From NCBI RefSeq assembly GCF_003991425.1, contig NZ_CP034346.1:5205001-5269000 (forward strand): 64,000 nucleotides of DNA, in the 5' to 3' direction. The notes under the pieces were generated by a model. It searched no databases, was not told where the DNA came from, and saw nothing but the letters and a program-made list of their open reading frames with translations. Of the stretch, positions 56,568 to 64,000 are shown piece by piece (positions within the stretch are counted from its first letter, which is position 1; the number at the start of each line of letters is the position of its first letter). This stretch comes from Paenibacillus lutimineralis. Lineage in GTDB: Bacteria > Bacillota > Bacilli > Paenibacillales > Paenibacillaceae. Both the position numbers and the translations under genes were made by a program.

Positions 56568-56885
56568 CTATCTCCTAACCAAATCCTCCCGTACTGGTGT
56601 AAAACAATCCAGTAGAGTGCTTGGCTCCAATGCTTTGGCACCATGTCTCGCTCCGCTCGGAATAACAATCGTCTCACCGGCCGCAATAACCGTCTTCTCT
56701 CCTTCAATCGTGAATTCGACTCGGCCCTTCAAACAGTAGGACATCTGCTCATGTGGATGCGTATGCTCATAGCCCTCCGCGCCCGTTTCGAAATGAACCT
56801 CCATCATCATCAGCGCTGCGCCTGGCTGCATAATTTTGCGTGTGACACCCGGTTCGGCATTTTCCCATTTCCCGATGTTACTCAT
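56568..56885 (-). CDS. Cupin domain protein, KdgF-like
   Basis: Single-domain cupin of 105 residues. The metal motif is EHTHPHEQMSYCLKGRVEF (about residues 39-57), with the second motif PSGARHGAKAL. KdgF cupins open the ring of unsaturated uronates released by polysaccharide lyases, turning them into linear keto sugars. Here the neighbour is a heparinase II/III-type lyase, which supports that role, but the cupin fold alone is not specific. Last gene of the operon. Confidence 0.8.
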   Translation of the reverse strand: MSNIGKWENAEPGVTRKIMQPGAALMMMEVHFETGAEGYEHTHPHEQMSYCLKGRVEFTIEGEKTVIAAGETIVIPSGARHGAKALEPSTLLDCFTPVREDLVRR

Positions 56886-56943
56886 CTCACATGCTCCCCT
56901 CTATACGTAATTCCTGTGCATGGACACTTGATTAATGCCTCTA

Positions 56944-59250
56944 TTAAAAGGCCTTGCCGATCTCGATTTTCTGCGTCCGCCCCTGATCCGTAAAATAGAG
57001 ATTGTAGCTGAAGCCTTGATCATCCATAAAATAGGACACATATTTCCCGCGCTCACTATGCCGCTTTGGCACAAGCAACGTGGCGATCCGGTGCGAGGCC
57101 GCAGCCGGCGTCTCGGCTCGCAGATGCCAGTGCCTAGCGAGACCTTCAATTTCCGCAGGATCAACACCTGTGAACTCGTCAGACTGGGTCAAAGTCAAAT
57201 CCCCTGCGGAGCTGAACACAAATCGGCCCTCCATATCCGCCTTGCATCCATGAACATGAAATGCCTGACCCTTCAGCTCCATTTCATAGAGTGTGTGAAA
57301 GAGCCACGCCACACGTCCCGGGTGCTCTAGATCTATCGAATCTACGATCACAAAATAAGCGTTCTGTACAAAATAAATTTCCCTTTTATACTGTTTCAAA
57401 TAGGGCACATGCTCAAGATAAGCCTGCGTCGGATTCATCCGTACATAGCAATAGTCCTTGTGGCGGCGGGCGTCCTCCACTTCTCCTCGGGCAGCAATAT
57501 TCAGCGGCTTGTTCATGTCCGCAAACTGACCTTGACCGTCGATCAGAATGGCGTTCTTGGAATGCGTCTGCCTGCGCCAGTTCACATGCATAGAGCTGTT
57601 AAAAGCGATGTAATACCCGCTCTCTATCGCCAGCGGCTCGCCGAAGGCGTGCAGCAGGAACGCCCCTTGATCGCCGTGGCTGTGGCTAACAGAGCCGTAA
57701 CGACTGCTCTTAGCGATCAGCGCTATTTGCTCCGCAGGATCATGCATCCGATGATGTAGCGCTACCCAGCCGATATCTCGGAACCATTTGACCGGCTCAA
57801 TCCCTTCAGGCTCTACCGCCGGAACTATCGGATAGTTATAGCGGTACAGCAGCTCGTCGAAGCGGAAATCCCACCAACCATAGTTATAAAACATTTCATC
57901 CGCTTCCGGATTCTGGTCCTTGAGCTGTTCATAATACCATTGATACCAACCGTTGCCGGTCACCCCGGCATACTGACGCATGTTATAGCCCGCTTTCTTG
58001 ATGAAGCCGTCCCCCAGCGAAGAATTATCACCGAACGAAGCACGGGTCGAGGTGACAGGGCTATAGCAGTATAGCGGAAAATCCCCTGTACGCTGAAAAA
58101 ATGGCCGCCGGAATACGTCCAGCCCAGCAAAGTTTCTCAGCAAATCGAGCGCTTCGGTCAGATAAGCCATACCTGTGGTCCAATAATGCGGCCCTTCGGC
58201 CCAACCGCCGTCTTCCCCTCCCCAAGGGGAGAACAGCGTGTAGTAATACTCCACCGTATAATCGAGCCACTCCCTCACCTCCGGCTCATCATCTAATAAG
58301 GCGATGCAGCAAGGAATCAGCACAGACGAAAGAGAGCGAACAGCATGGCTGTCATAAGGCACATGATGGATTTTGGAGCGTTCTATCACATGTACAGCAA
58401 CCTGGCGGGTGCGGCGCAGGAGCTGGCTCCGCACAAGTCCGCGCTCATCCTCCGACAGCTCTTCATAGAGCCAGTCGTACCCCCAGGCGAGCGCACCGGC
58501 GATACGGAAGGCGGCCTCGTCGTTATAATCGCGGCTAGTTGGGCCATTGGGATCCCAAGATGTGGCATGCAGCAGCCAGCGTTTGGCCTGATCAGCCAGA
58601 CGTTCGTCCTTCAGAACGACAGCGGCGATACTCAAATGCCGGATCGCATACAGCACCTCCTGGCAATCCAGATAGCTCTGTCGCCACAGCGCAGCCGTCC
58701 GCTGATTGCCCGGGTATGGCTTCGGCTCCGCGATCAAATCCCGGCTGACCCAGGGCAGAACTGACCGTTCGTAAAATTCCGACCAGCCAGCGCCCACTGC
58801 GTCATGCTCTATCCTTTCACGGAAAGCTTCCAACTGATCGGCCTGAAGCCATAACCTGGGATGTGCAGGCTGAGCCTGTACATATCGGTCGACCCGTGAA
58901 GCCAGAGGGGTCTCCGGCAGCCCGGCAGGAACCTCGAACCTCCGTACCTGGCTCCACTCCGACAGCTCGCCCGTGCTCTCTATCAATGCATAACGCCAAC
59001 AATAATTCCCTGGCGACAACACCGCATCAGGGGTAAAAAAATTATAAGAAACCGGTCCATACGATCGAGTGTGCTCCCGGCTGAAATCCGGAGTAGTGGA
59101 AATCTCCAGCATATATTTATCCTCTTCCAGCTTAGCGGGAATCCAGGTGAATCGCGGCGGATTCTCATAGAGCTTCGTCTCTTCGTCGGGCTGGTATTGA
59201 ACCGTCAAATCTCCACTTAAAGGCTGGTACAACGCATTCGTGGTGCTCAT
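56944..59250 (-). CDS. Heparinase II/III family protein (DUF4962 type)
   Basis: Large polysaccharide-lyase-like protein of 768 residues. An N-terminal beta domain (about 20-110, ENPPRFTWIP, with SPGNYCWRY) precedes an alpha/alpha-toroid (about 130-440, HHVPYDSHAVRS, GPHYWTTGMAYLTEALDLL) and a C-terminal beta-sandwich of heparinase II type (about 500-768, SVSHSHGDQGAFLLHAFGEPLAIESGY). No signal peptide is seen, so it likely cleaves imported oligosaccharides in the cytoplasm. The start at 59250 uses GGAGG; an ATG 18 bases earlier sits in the binding site. Substrate (alginate, heparin-like or other uronate glycan) is not known. Confidence 0.88.
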   Translation of the reverse strand: MSTTNALYQPLSGDLTVQYQPDEETKLYENPPRFTWIPAKLEEDKYMLEISTTPDFSREHTRSYGPVSYNFFTPDAVLSPGNYCWRYALIESTGELSEWSQVRRFEVPAGLPETPLASRVDRYVQAQPAHPRLWLQADQLEAFRERIEHDAVGAGWSEFYERSVLPWVSRDLIAEPKPYPGNQRTAALWRQSYLDCQEVLYAIRHLSIAAVVLKDERLADQAKRWLLHATSWDPNGPTSRDYNDEAAFRIAGALAWGYDWLYEELSEDERGLVRSQLLRRTRQVAVHVIERSKIHHVPYDSHAVRSLSSVLIPCCIALLDDEPEVREWLDYTVEYYYTLFSPWGGEDGGWAEGPHYWTTGMAYLTEALDLLRNFAGLDVFRRPFFQRTGDFPLYCYSPVTSTRASFGDNSSLGDGFIKKAGYNMRQYAGVTGNGWYQWYYEQLKDQNPEADEMFYNYGWWDFRFDELLYRYNYPIVPAVEPEGIEPVKWFRDIGWVALHHRMHDPAEQIALIAKSSRYGSVSHSHGDQGAFLLHAFGEPLAIESGYYIAFNSSMHVNWRRQTHSKNAILIDGQGQFADMNKPLNIAARGEVEDARRHKDYCYVRMNPTQAYLEHVPYLKQYKREIYFVQNAYFVIVDSIDLEHPGRVAWLFHTLYEMELKGQAFHVHGCKADMEGRFVFSSAGDLTLTQSDEFTGVDPAEIEGLARHWHLRAETPAAASHRIATLLVPKRHSERGKYVSYFMDDQGFSYNLYFTDQGRTQKIEIGKAF

Positions 59251-59314
59251 AAGAAAGCATGCCTCCATCCTCTTATTTGATATAAATTGAACTAATGATT
59301 CATTAGTTCAACAT

Positions 59315-60082
59315 CTAGCGCATAAATAATCCGCCATTAACCTCGATCGTCTCTCCGGTCAGGTAATTGGATAGGGATGAAGCCAGATACAAGGCTGTAT
59401 CTGCCACATCCTGGGGGGTTCCTTCCCGGCCAAGAGGGATTTTAGCCACGGTTGCCTCTCTTCCCTGATCGGAAGTATGTGTAGCATGAAAAGCTGTCCG
59501 TCCAATAAATCCTGGTGAGATACAATTTACATGAATGCCGTGCGGAGCAAGCTCTTTAGCCAGGCCTTTGGCATAAGCAATGACCGCAGCTTTACTCGCT
59601 GCATAGATCGAAGCCCCGGGACCTCCCCCGTCATGCGCCGCTACCGAGGTTAAATGAATGATTTTGCCCGCGCCTTTGGCTTGCATACCCGGAATCACAA
59701 GCTTGCTCATAAACACACAGGATTTGAAATTCACATCCATGACACGGGTGTAATGCTCCTCGGTCATATCGCAGTTAGATACGCGCTTGATTAAATCTCC
59801 GGCATTGTTTACCAAAATATCTACCGTTCCGCCAAGCCGATCCTGTACCTCCCTAACCAAAGAGGTCATATCCTCTAGCTTCGTCAGATCGGCATAACAT
59901 GCTATCGCGCGGCCGCCGGCTTGAATGATCTCTGCGGCTGCCGCCTCCGCTTCTTCTCTGCCCTTGCGATAATGCACGGCGACGGCTGCTCCTGACGCAG
60001 CCAGCGTCCCAGCAATCTGCCGCCCGATCCCAGCGCTGGCGCCGGTGACCAGGGCTATTTTCCCTTGCAACTGAATCGTCAT
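59315..60082 (-). CDS. SDR family oxidoreductase
   Basis: Classical short-chain dehydrogenase of 255 residues. The cofactor motif VTGASAGIGRQIA (about 13-25), NNAG (about 92-95), catalytic S in LTSVAAHDG and YAASK (about 160-164) are all present. FabG- or KduD-like. In this operon it may reduce a keto-deoxy uronate such as DEH, as SDR enzymes do in alginate or pectin breakdown; that is an inference from neighbours. Start overlaps the kinase stop by four bases (ATGA). Confidence 0.9.
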   Translation of the reverse strand: MTIQLQGKIALVTGASAGIGRQIAGTLAASGAAVAVHYRKGREEAEAAAAEIIQAGGRAIACYADLTKLEDMTSLVREVQDRLGGTVDILVNNAGDLIKRVSNCDMTEEHYTRVMDVNFKSCVFMSKLVIPGMQAKGAGKIIHLTSVAAHDGGGPGASIYAASKAAVIAYAKGLAKELAPHGIHVNCISPGFIGRTAFHATHTSDQGREATVAKIPLGREGTPQDVADTALYLASSLSNYLTGETIEVNGGLFMR

Positions 60083-61935
60083 CCCGTTCCCTCCTCATAT
60101 CTGCAAACGATGCTGCCATCAGATGGCAGCGACATGATAATCTTCGTTCCCTGACCAACGATACTATCGATTGATAAGCCATATGTCTCGCCATATACCA
60201 TTTGAATCCGACGATGCACATTCATCAGCCCCAGTCCCCCTTGATGATACGTCGTCTGCGGATCAGCTTCGGCCAACTGATTCAAGCGCAGCTTCTCCCT
60301 GACCGCATGCAGCTTATCCTCAGACATACCTGCCCCGTTATCGGCTACGGCCAGAATAAAGCGGCCTTCTTCCATATATCCACGAATCCCGATGTGGTGA
60401 TGATTTTGAATTCCGTTCGAAAAAGCGTGCTGGAACACATTTTCGATCAGCGGTTGCAAGGTGAGACGCACCATTCTATGAAGCAGCAGATCCGGAGGTA
60501 TATCCACCTCCAGCTCAAATTGTCTCTGCGTACGATACTGCAAAATCTTCATATAATTCAGCACATGCTTAAGTTCATCAACGACCGTAATCTCCGTCAA
60601 ACTCGTCTGAATAGCATAACGCAGCATCGATGCCATCGCCTCGACCATATCCATAATCTCCTCGGAGTCCTGTACAACCGCATAGCATTTAATCGTCTCC
60701 AGCGTGTTGTAGAGAAAATGAGGGTTAATCTGCAACTGCAGCGCCTGGAATTCTGCCTTATGCTGTTCCAAGGCGATCCTTTGCACATTCAGTTCAGCTT
60801 TCTGGGATTTTAGCTCGGCTTCATAGACCTGCTCAATCATCTCCGACAGTCGGGTTAGCATTTTGTTATAGTTCTGGATCAAATAACCGAATTCATCCTC
60901 GCGGTCGCCCGGATCGATCGTTTGCCATTCGCCCTTTTCCATCAAACGCATATTCCGTACCAGCTTCTTCAGCGGCTGCACCAGTGACTTGCCAAAACGA
61001 CCGGCAATCCACAGCGCAACGAGCAGGGTAACTGCCCCAGCAATAACGGTCGTGTAGCGAATATTCATAATCGGCTGGCGAAGCTCGCTGACCGGAACAG
61101 ATATGACCATACGCCAATCGGCGGCCTGCAGCTGCTTCGAGACGTACATCCGTTTCTTTCCGCCTATCCGCTCGGTAAAGGTGTCCTCTCCGGTCAGCAG
61201 TCTATGCTTTATTGCTTCGTCCATATATTCGCTGGCCTCTGCCTGATGCGGTTTGTCGACGAAGTTCCCCTTCGCATCAATAATGAAGGAATAGCCCTGC
61301 TCCCCCAGATCCATCTGTCCCCATAGCTTGGAGATCTCCCGCGTATTCAACTTCATGCCGAGGATTCCTCTTGGCTTATGCGTTACAATGCCGCGCACCC
61401 GCCGAACAAATGTAATGTACTGCTCATCCTTCGGGGCAACAGAAGCCGAATTGATGAGCGCCCCCATACCGTTTTCCGGGAGATTTTGTTCTATCAACTC
61501 ATAATAGGATTTATAATCCTTCACTTCGCTCTGGATCATATCTTTCGTCGTGATTGCTTTGCCATCCTGATTAATGATATAGATCAGATCGATTTGCGGA
61601 TAAACGATAAAGGCCGAATCGAAAACCTCGCTCTGGATTTTCTGCGACAGCTCGTAATACTGATAGCCATCGTCCGGGTCCATCTCCATGAACTTCAGGA
61701 CATCGCTACTCGACAGAATCGTCTTGCTTGCATTATCGAAGGTCTGCAAATATAGATCCGTATGATAGGCCGCATGAGTAATCATTTGTGACAAATACCG
61801 TTCGAGCTGACGGTCCAGAAGCTTGGACGATTGGAAATAGGTAATGGTGCCGACCACCGATAAAGAGATGACGATTAGAATCATGAAATAACCGAAAATA
61901 CGGTTGGAAATACTTCTGCGAAAAAAACGCGGCAT
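60079..61935 (-). CDS. YesM-type sensor histidine kinase
   Basis: Two membrane segments (about residues 13-35 and 295-315) flank an extracellular Cache-type domain. HAMP (about 315-368), the His_kinase domain with LQLQINPHFLYNTLE (phospho-acceptor H406) and an HATPase with NVFQHAFSN and ADNGAGMS follow. 618 residues. Such kinases with AraC-type partners control carbohydrate ABC transporters and lyases in Paenibacillus and Bacillus. Paired with the response regulator upstream (one-base overlap). Confidence 0.95.
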   Translation of the reverse strand: MPRFFRRSISNRIFGYFMILIVISLSVVGTITYFQSSKLLDRQLERYLSQMITHAAYHTDLYLQTFDNASKTILSSSDVLKFMEMDPDDGYQYYELSQKIQSEVFDSAFIVYPQIDLIYIINQDGKAITTKDMIQSEVKDYKSYYELIEQNLPENGMGALINSASVAPKDEQYITFVRRVRGIVTHKPRGILGMKLNTREISKLWGQMDLGEQGYSFIIDAKGNFVDKPHQAEASEYMDEAIKHRLLTGEDTFTERIGGKKRMYVSKQLQAADWRMVISVPVSELRQPIMNIRYTTVIAGAVTLLVALWIAGRFGKSLVQPLKKLVRNMRLMEKGEWQTIDPGDREDEFGYLIQNYNKMLTRLSEMIEQVYEAELKSQKAELNVQRIALEQHKAEFQALQLQINPHFLYNTLETIKCYAVVQDSEEIMDMVEAMASMLRYAIQTSLTEITVVDELKHVLNYMKILQYRTQRQFELEVDIPPDLLLHRMVRLTLQPLIENVFQHAFSNGIQNHHHIGIRGYMEEGRFILAVADNGAGMSEDKLHAVREKLRLNQLAEADPQTTYHQGGLGLMNVHRRIQMVYGETYGLSIDSIVGQGTKIIMSLPSDGSIVCRYEEGTG

Positions 61936-62972
61936 CAGATTCCCAGCTTCTGACGGTATTCCGAAGGCGAGATGCCTTCGTATTTTTTGAAGGTCTTGGT
62001 GAAGTTGGAGTGATCGGCATACCCAACCGCATAGGAAATATCCGTAATTCGATACCGCTCTTCGCCCAGCATCCGCTTGGCATGCTCCATACGACGTTTC
62101 GTCCGGTACTGCACAAAGGTCTCGCCGGTCATCTGTTTGAACATGACGCTAAAATAATTCGGATGAAGCCCGAGTAGCTCGGCGGCCTCCTCCAGCGATA
62201 TTTCACTGCCCAGATTTTGTTCAATATATTTCTTCACTTCTTCTATCGGATCCCTCAGCTTTCCCTTCCGCCGTTTCTGCAGAAAGCACAAGGTTTCTCG
62301 GATTCCATCGGCAAAATAGCGGTAAACGGTGGAGAACAACATGCCTTGCTCAGGTTTGAACGGAGGCAGCAGAATATTCACATCCCGGGCCTTCAGCTTC
62401 TTCTCCAGCAGGACATGGAGCTCTACCAGCATCTTCGTTCGCTCCGTATCCGGCCATTGATAAGAGCCCATTTCCTGTTCCCGGATCCGCAGAAGCTCCC
62501 CAACCCGTTCCTGGTTCAAATAATAGACCGCTTGCTCCATCTCCTGGATCCATTCATCGGCTTTGGCGACAGACAGATAGGAAGAAGCAGTCTTGACAGC
62601 TTCCGCTCGCTGTACAAGCTTGCGCAGCGTATCCTGCAAATCTCGCTTACTGATTGGTTTGAGTAAATATTCCTTCACCCCGTAACTGATGCAGGTCTGC
62701 GCGTACGTGAAATCGCCGTAGCCCGAGATGACCACCGTCTGAATCGGTACATTCATCTCCTCAATCCGTGCGCACAATGCCAGACCATCCATCACCGGCA
62801 TCCGGATATCGGTAAACACAAAATCGGGGAGCCCCTCCTGAATCGCGGCAAGTGCCTCCTCGCCATTCGCGGCCTGGCGGATCGAAGCGATGTCCATGCC
62901 GGACTGCTGCAAAAATACCGCCAATCCTTTTAGAATCATAGGTTCATCGTCCACAATGAGAATTCGGTACAT
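61935..62972 (-). CDS. YesN-type response regulator with AraC DNA-binding domain
   Basis: Receiver domain (about residues 1-120) with D55 in FVFTDIRMPVMDG as phosphorylation site, acid pair DDE at 8-10 and K105 region (LLKPIS). A linker follows, then an AraC/XylS double helix-turn-helix (about 245-343, LGLHPNYFSVMFKQMTG, ISYAVGYADHSNFTKTFKKYEG). 345 residues. Likely activates the flanking transport and degradation genes. Confidence 0.96.
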   Translation of the reverse strand: MYRILIVDDEPMILKGLAVFLQQSGMDIASIRQAANGEEALAAIQEGLPDFVFTDIRMPVMDGLALCARIEEMNVPIQTVVISGYGDFTYAQTCISYGVKEYLLKPISKRDLQDTLRKLVQRAEAVKTASSYLSVAKADEWIQEMEQAVYYLNQERVGELLRIREQEMGSYQWPDTERTKMLVELHVLLEKKLKARDVNILLPPFKPEQGMLFSTVYRYFADGIRETLCFLQKRRKGKLRDPIEEVKKYIEQNLGSEISLEEAAELLGLHPNYFSVMFKQMTGETFVQYRTKRRMEHAKRMLGEERYRITDISYAVGYADHSNFTKTFKKYEGISPSEYRQKLGI

Positions 62973-63049
62973 GCTTGAGTAGCAGCTCCTTTCGATTTCG
63001 TATTTTGATCAGTAGCTGTCCAGATAACCATCCGCGAGGTGGTCCAGAT

Positions 63050-64000
63050 TTATTTTCTCGGTAGGAATGCCCCCTCTTTGGACTGGTAACGATCATTCGC
63101 TTCCTTGAGGACGTCATTTCCCCCTTTGGACTTCCATTCCTCGATGACTTTAGGCCAATTCTCGATCGGCTCCTGGCCGTACACCATCTTCACCATATGA
63201 GTAATGAGCAATGGCGGAGGCGTATCAGACAACGGCGTAATATCCGGGTTCTTCTTCAACGCTTCTAGCCGCGGATCGAATTCGATCCCATCCCGGCCCT
63301 CATTGGCCAGCGTATTGTCGAACACGCTCATCAGATTTCTGCCTTCCTCTGTTAAGCTTAATGAGCCTTTATTGTAGGTTGTATCCTGAACCATCCACAG
63401 AAATGCCTGGCGATAACGCTCTTCGTCAACTGCCTGAACATCGGTTGGCTGTTTGTAATCCATTTTGTCTCCATCCTTCGTGTAATCCTCTCCTTCAACT
63501 CCGAAAGTGAAGAACTGCTCGGCTTCATCCGATATCATCCAATCGAAGAACTGAATGACCTTCTCCGGATGCTTATATTTCGCATTAATAAAGTAGGAAC
63601 GGGCCACATCGCCATAGAGATAATATCCACCCTTTCCGTCCGGTCCGACCGGAGAAGGAATGATGGCAAGCTCAGCCTCCGGTACACTCTCCTTCAGCTG
63701 CGTCTTCCACTGGATCAGCTCATTGGCATTCATTGACCAGATGCCCGCTTTGCCGGCCAAGATCGTATTCTTGAATGTCGTCGGGTTGATCGTGGCGAAC
63801 TCCTTATTGATCAGCCCTTCATCAAACATTGTTTTATAAGTAGATAGCGCTTTCATCATATTGTCTGCGTCAAGGAATTTCGGCTGTATCTGGCCATCTA
63901 CTTCCTCGAACTGACTCAGATACGGAAACACATCATAAGCTCCGAAAAACGTATCGGCATATTTAAAATCCTGCCGTCCCATATACGGATTCTCAACCCC
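63050..64000 (-). CDS. Extracellular solute-binding protein of a carbohydrate ABC transporter (N-terminus beyond window)
   Basis: The frame is open to the right edge, so this is the C-terminal 316 residues. FFDWMISDEAEQFFTFGVEGEDY and the aromatic-rich pocket, with a late ENWPKVIEEWKSKGGNDVLKEANDRY, are typical of LplA/YtcQ-type lipoproteins of family 1 binding proteins in Paenibacillus. It should capture an oligosaccharide outside the cell. The signal peptide and lipobox cannot be seen. It lies 77 bases upstream of the response regulator and probably heads the operon together with permease genes outside the window. Confidence 0.9.
   Translation of the reverse strand, partial: GVENPYMGRQDFKYADTFFGAYDVFPYLSQFEEVDGQIQPKFLDADNMMKALSTYKTMFDEGLINKEFATINPTTFKNTILAGKAGIWSMNANELIQWKTQLKESVPEAELAIIPSPVGPDGKGGYYLYGDVARSYFINAKYKHPEKVIQFFDWMISDEAEQFFTFGVEGEDYTKDGDKMDYKQPTDVQAVDEERYRQAFLWMVQDTTYNKGSLSLTEEGRNLMSVFDNTLANEGRDGIEFDPRLEALKKNPDITPLSDTPPPLLITHMVKMVYGQEPIENWPKVIEEWKSKGGNDVLKEANDRYQSKEGAFLPRK

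Overview
The window is a chromosomal segment of an endospore-forming, low-GC Gram-positive bacterium, most likely Paenibacillus or a close relative. The main reason is gene order. The stretch from tig through clpX, lon, hem, spoVID, valS, folC, spoIIB, maf, radC, mreBCD, minCD, spoIVFAB, rplU-prp-rpmA, spo0B, obg and pheB/pheA to safA follows the Bacillus subtilis order as I remember it. It carries differences that point to Paenibacillaceae: hom-thrB-ilvE in the obg operon, ispG and clpP next to clpX, an Rne/Rng RNase after spoIVFB, and a cobA-hemD fusion. L27 has the Firmicutes N-terminal extension together with its protease Prp. Valyl-tRNA synthetase has a T-box leader.

Layout (almost everything is on the minus strand, so transcription runs right to left). 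1-9.8 kb: a partial SafA-like LysM coat protein, then ilvE, pheA, thrB, hom, pheB, obg, spo0B, rpmA, prp and rplU, with a structured L21 leader. 10-13.1 kb: a three-gene interruption (DeoR regulator, divergent metallophosphoesterase, EamA permease). 13.2-26.6 kb: rng, spoIVFB/FA, minD/C, mreD/C/B, radC, maf, spoIIB, murC, folC. 27-32 kb: valS with T-box, then spoVID. 32-40.3 kb: a heme/siroheme operon (hemA, sirC-like, hemC, cobA-hemD, hemB, hemL) ending in an RluA-family pseudouridine synthase. 40.5-52.9 kb: speD, an unknown protein, ysxC, lonA, lonB, ispG, clpX, clpP, tig, and an unknown protein that seems to start at ATT. 53.1-55 kb: tRNA-Arg(UCU), a 127-bp tandem repeat array and 1.2 kb of palindrome-rich non-coding DNA. 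55-64 kb: accessory genes, namely a phospholipase D-like protein and an operon for uptake and breakdown of a uronate-containing polysaccharide (binding protein, YesN/YesM two-component pair, SDR, heparinase-like lyase, KdgF-like cupin).

The most unusual non-coding material is: (i) a dispersed intergenic element with inverted ends related to GTTCAAAAAGTC, at least eight copies, five of which end 26-48 bp upstream of a start codon in the same orientation; (ii) five 127-bp tandem units after tRNA-Arg, each able to fold into a cloverleaf-like structure; and (iii) four evenly spaced palindromes built on AACGG(A/T)CA. Several start codons were moved inward because the longest reading frame ran over a visible Shine-Dalgarno sequence. 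No CRISPR array, insertion sequence, integrase, prophage gene or rRNA gene was seen.
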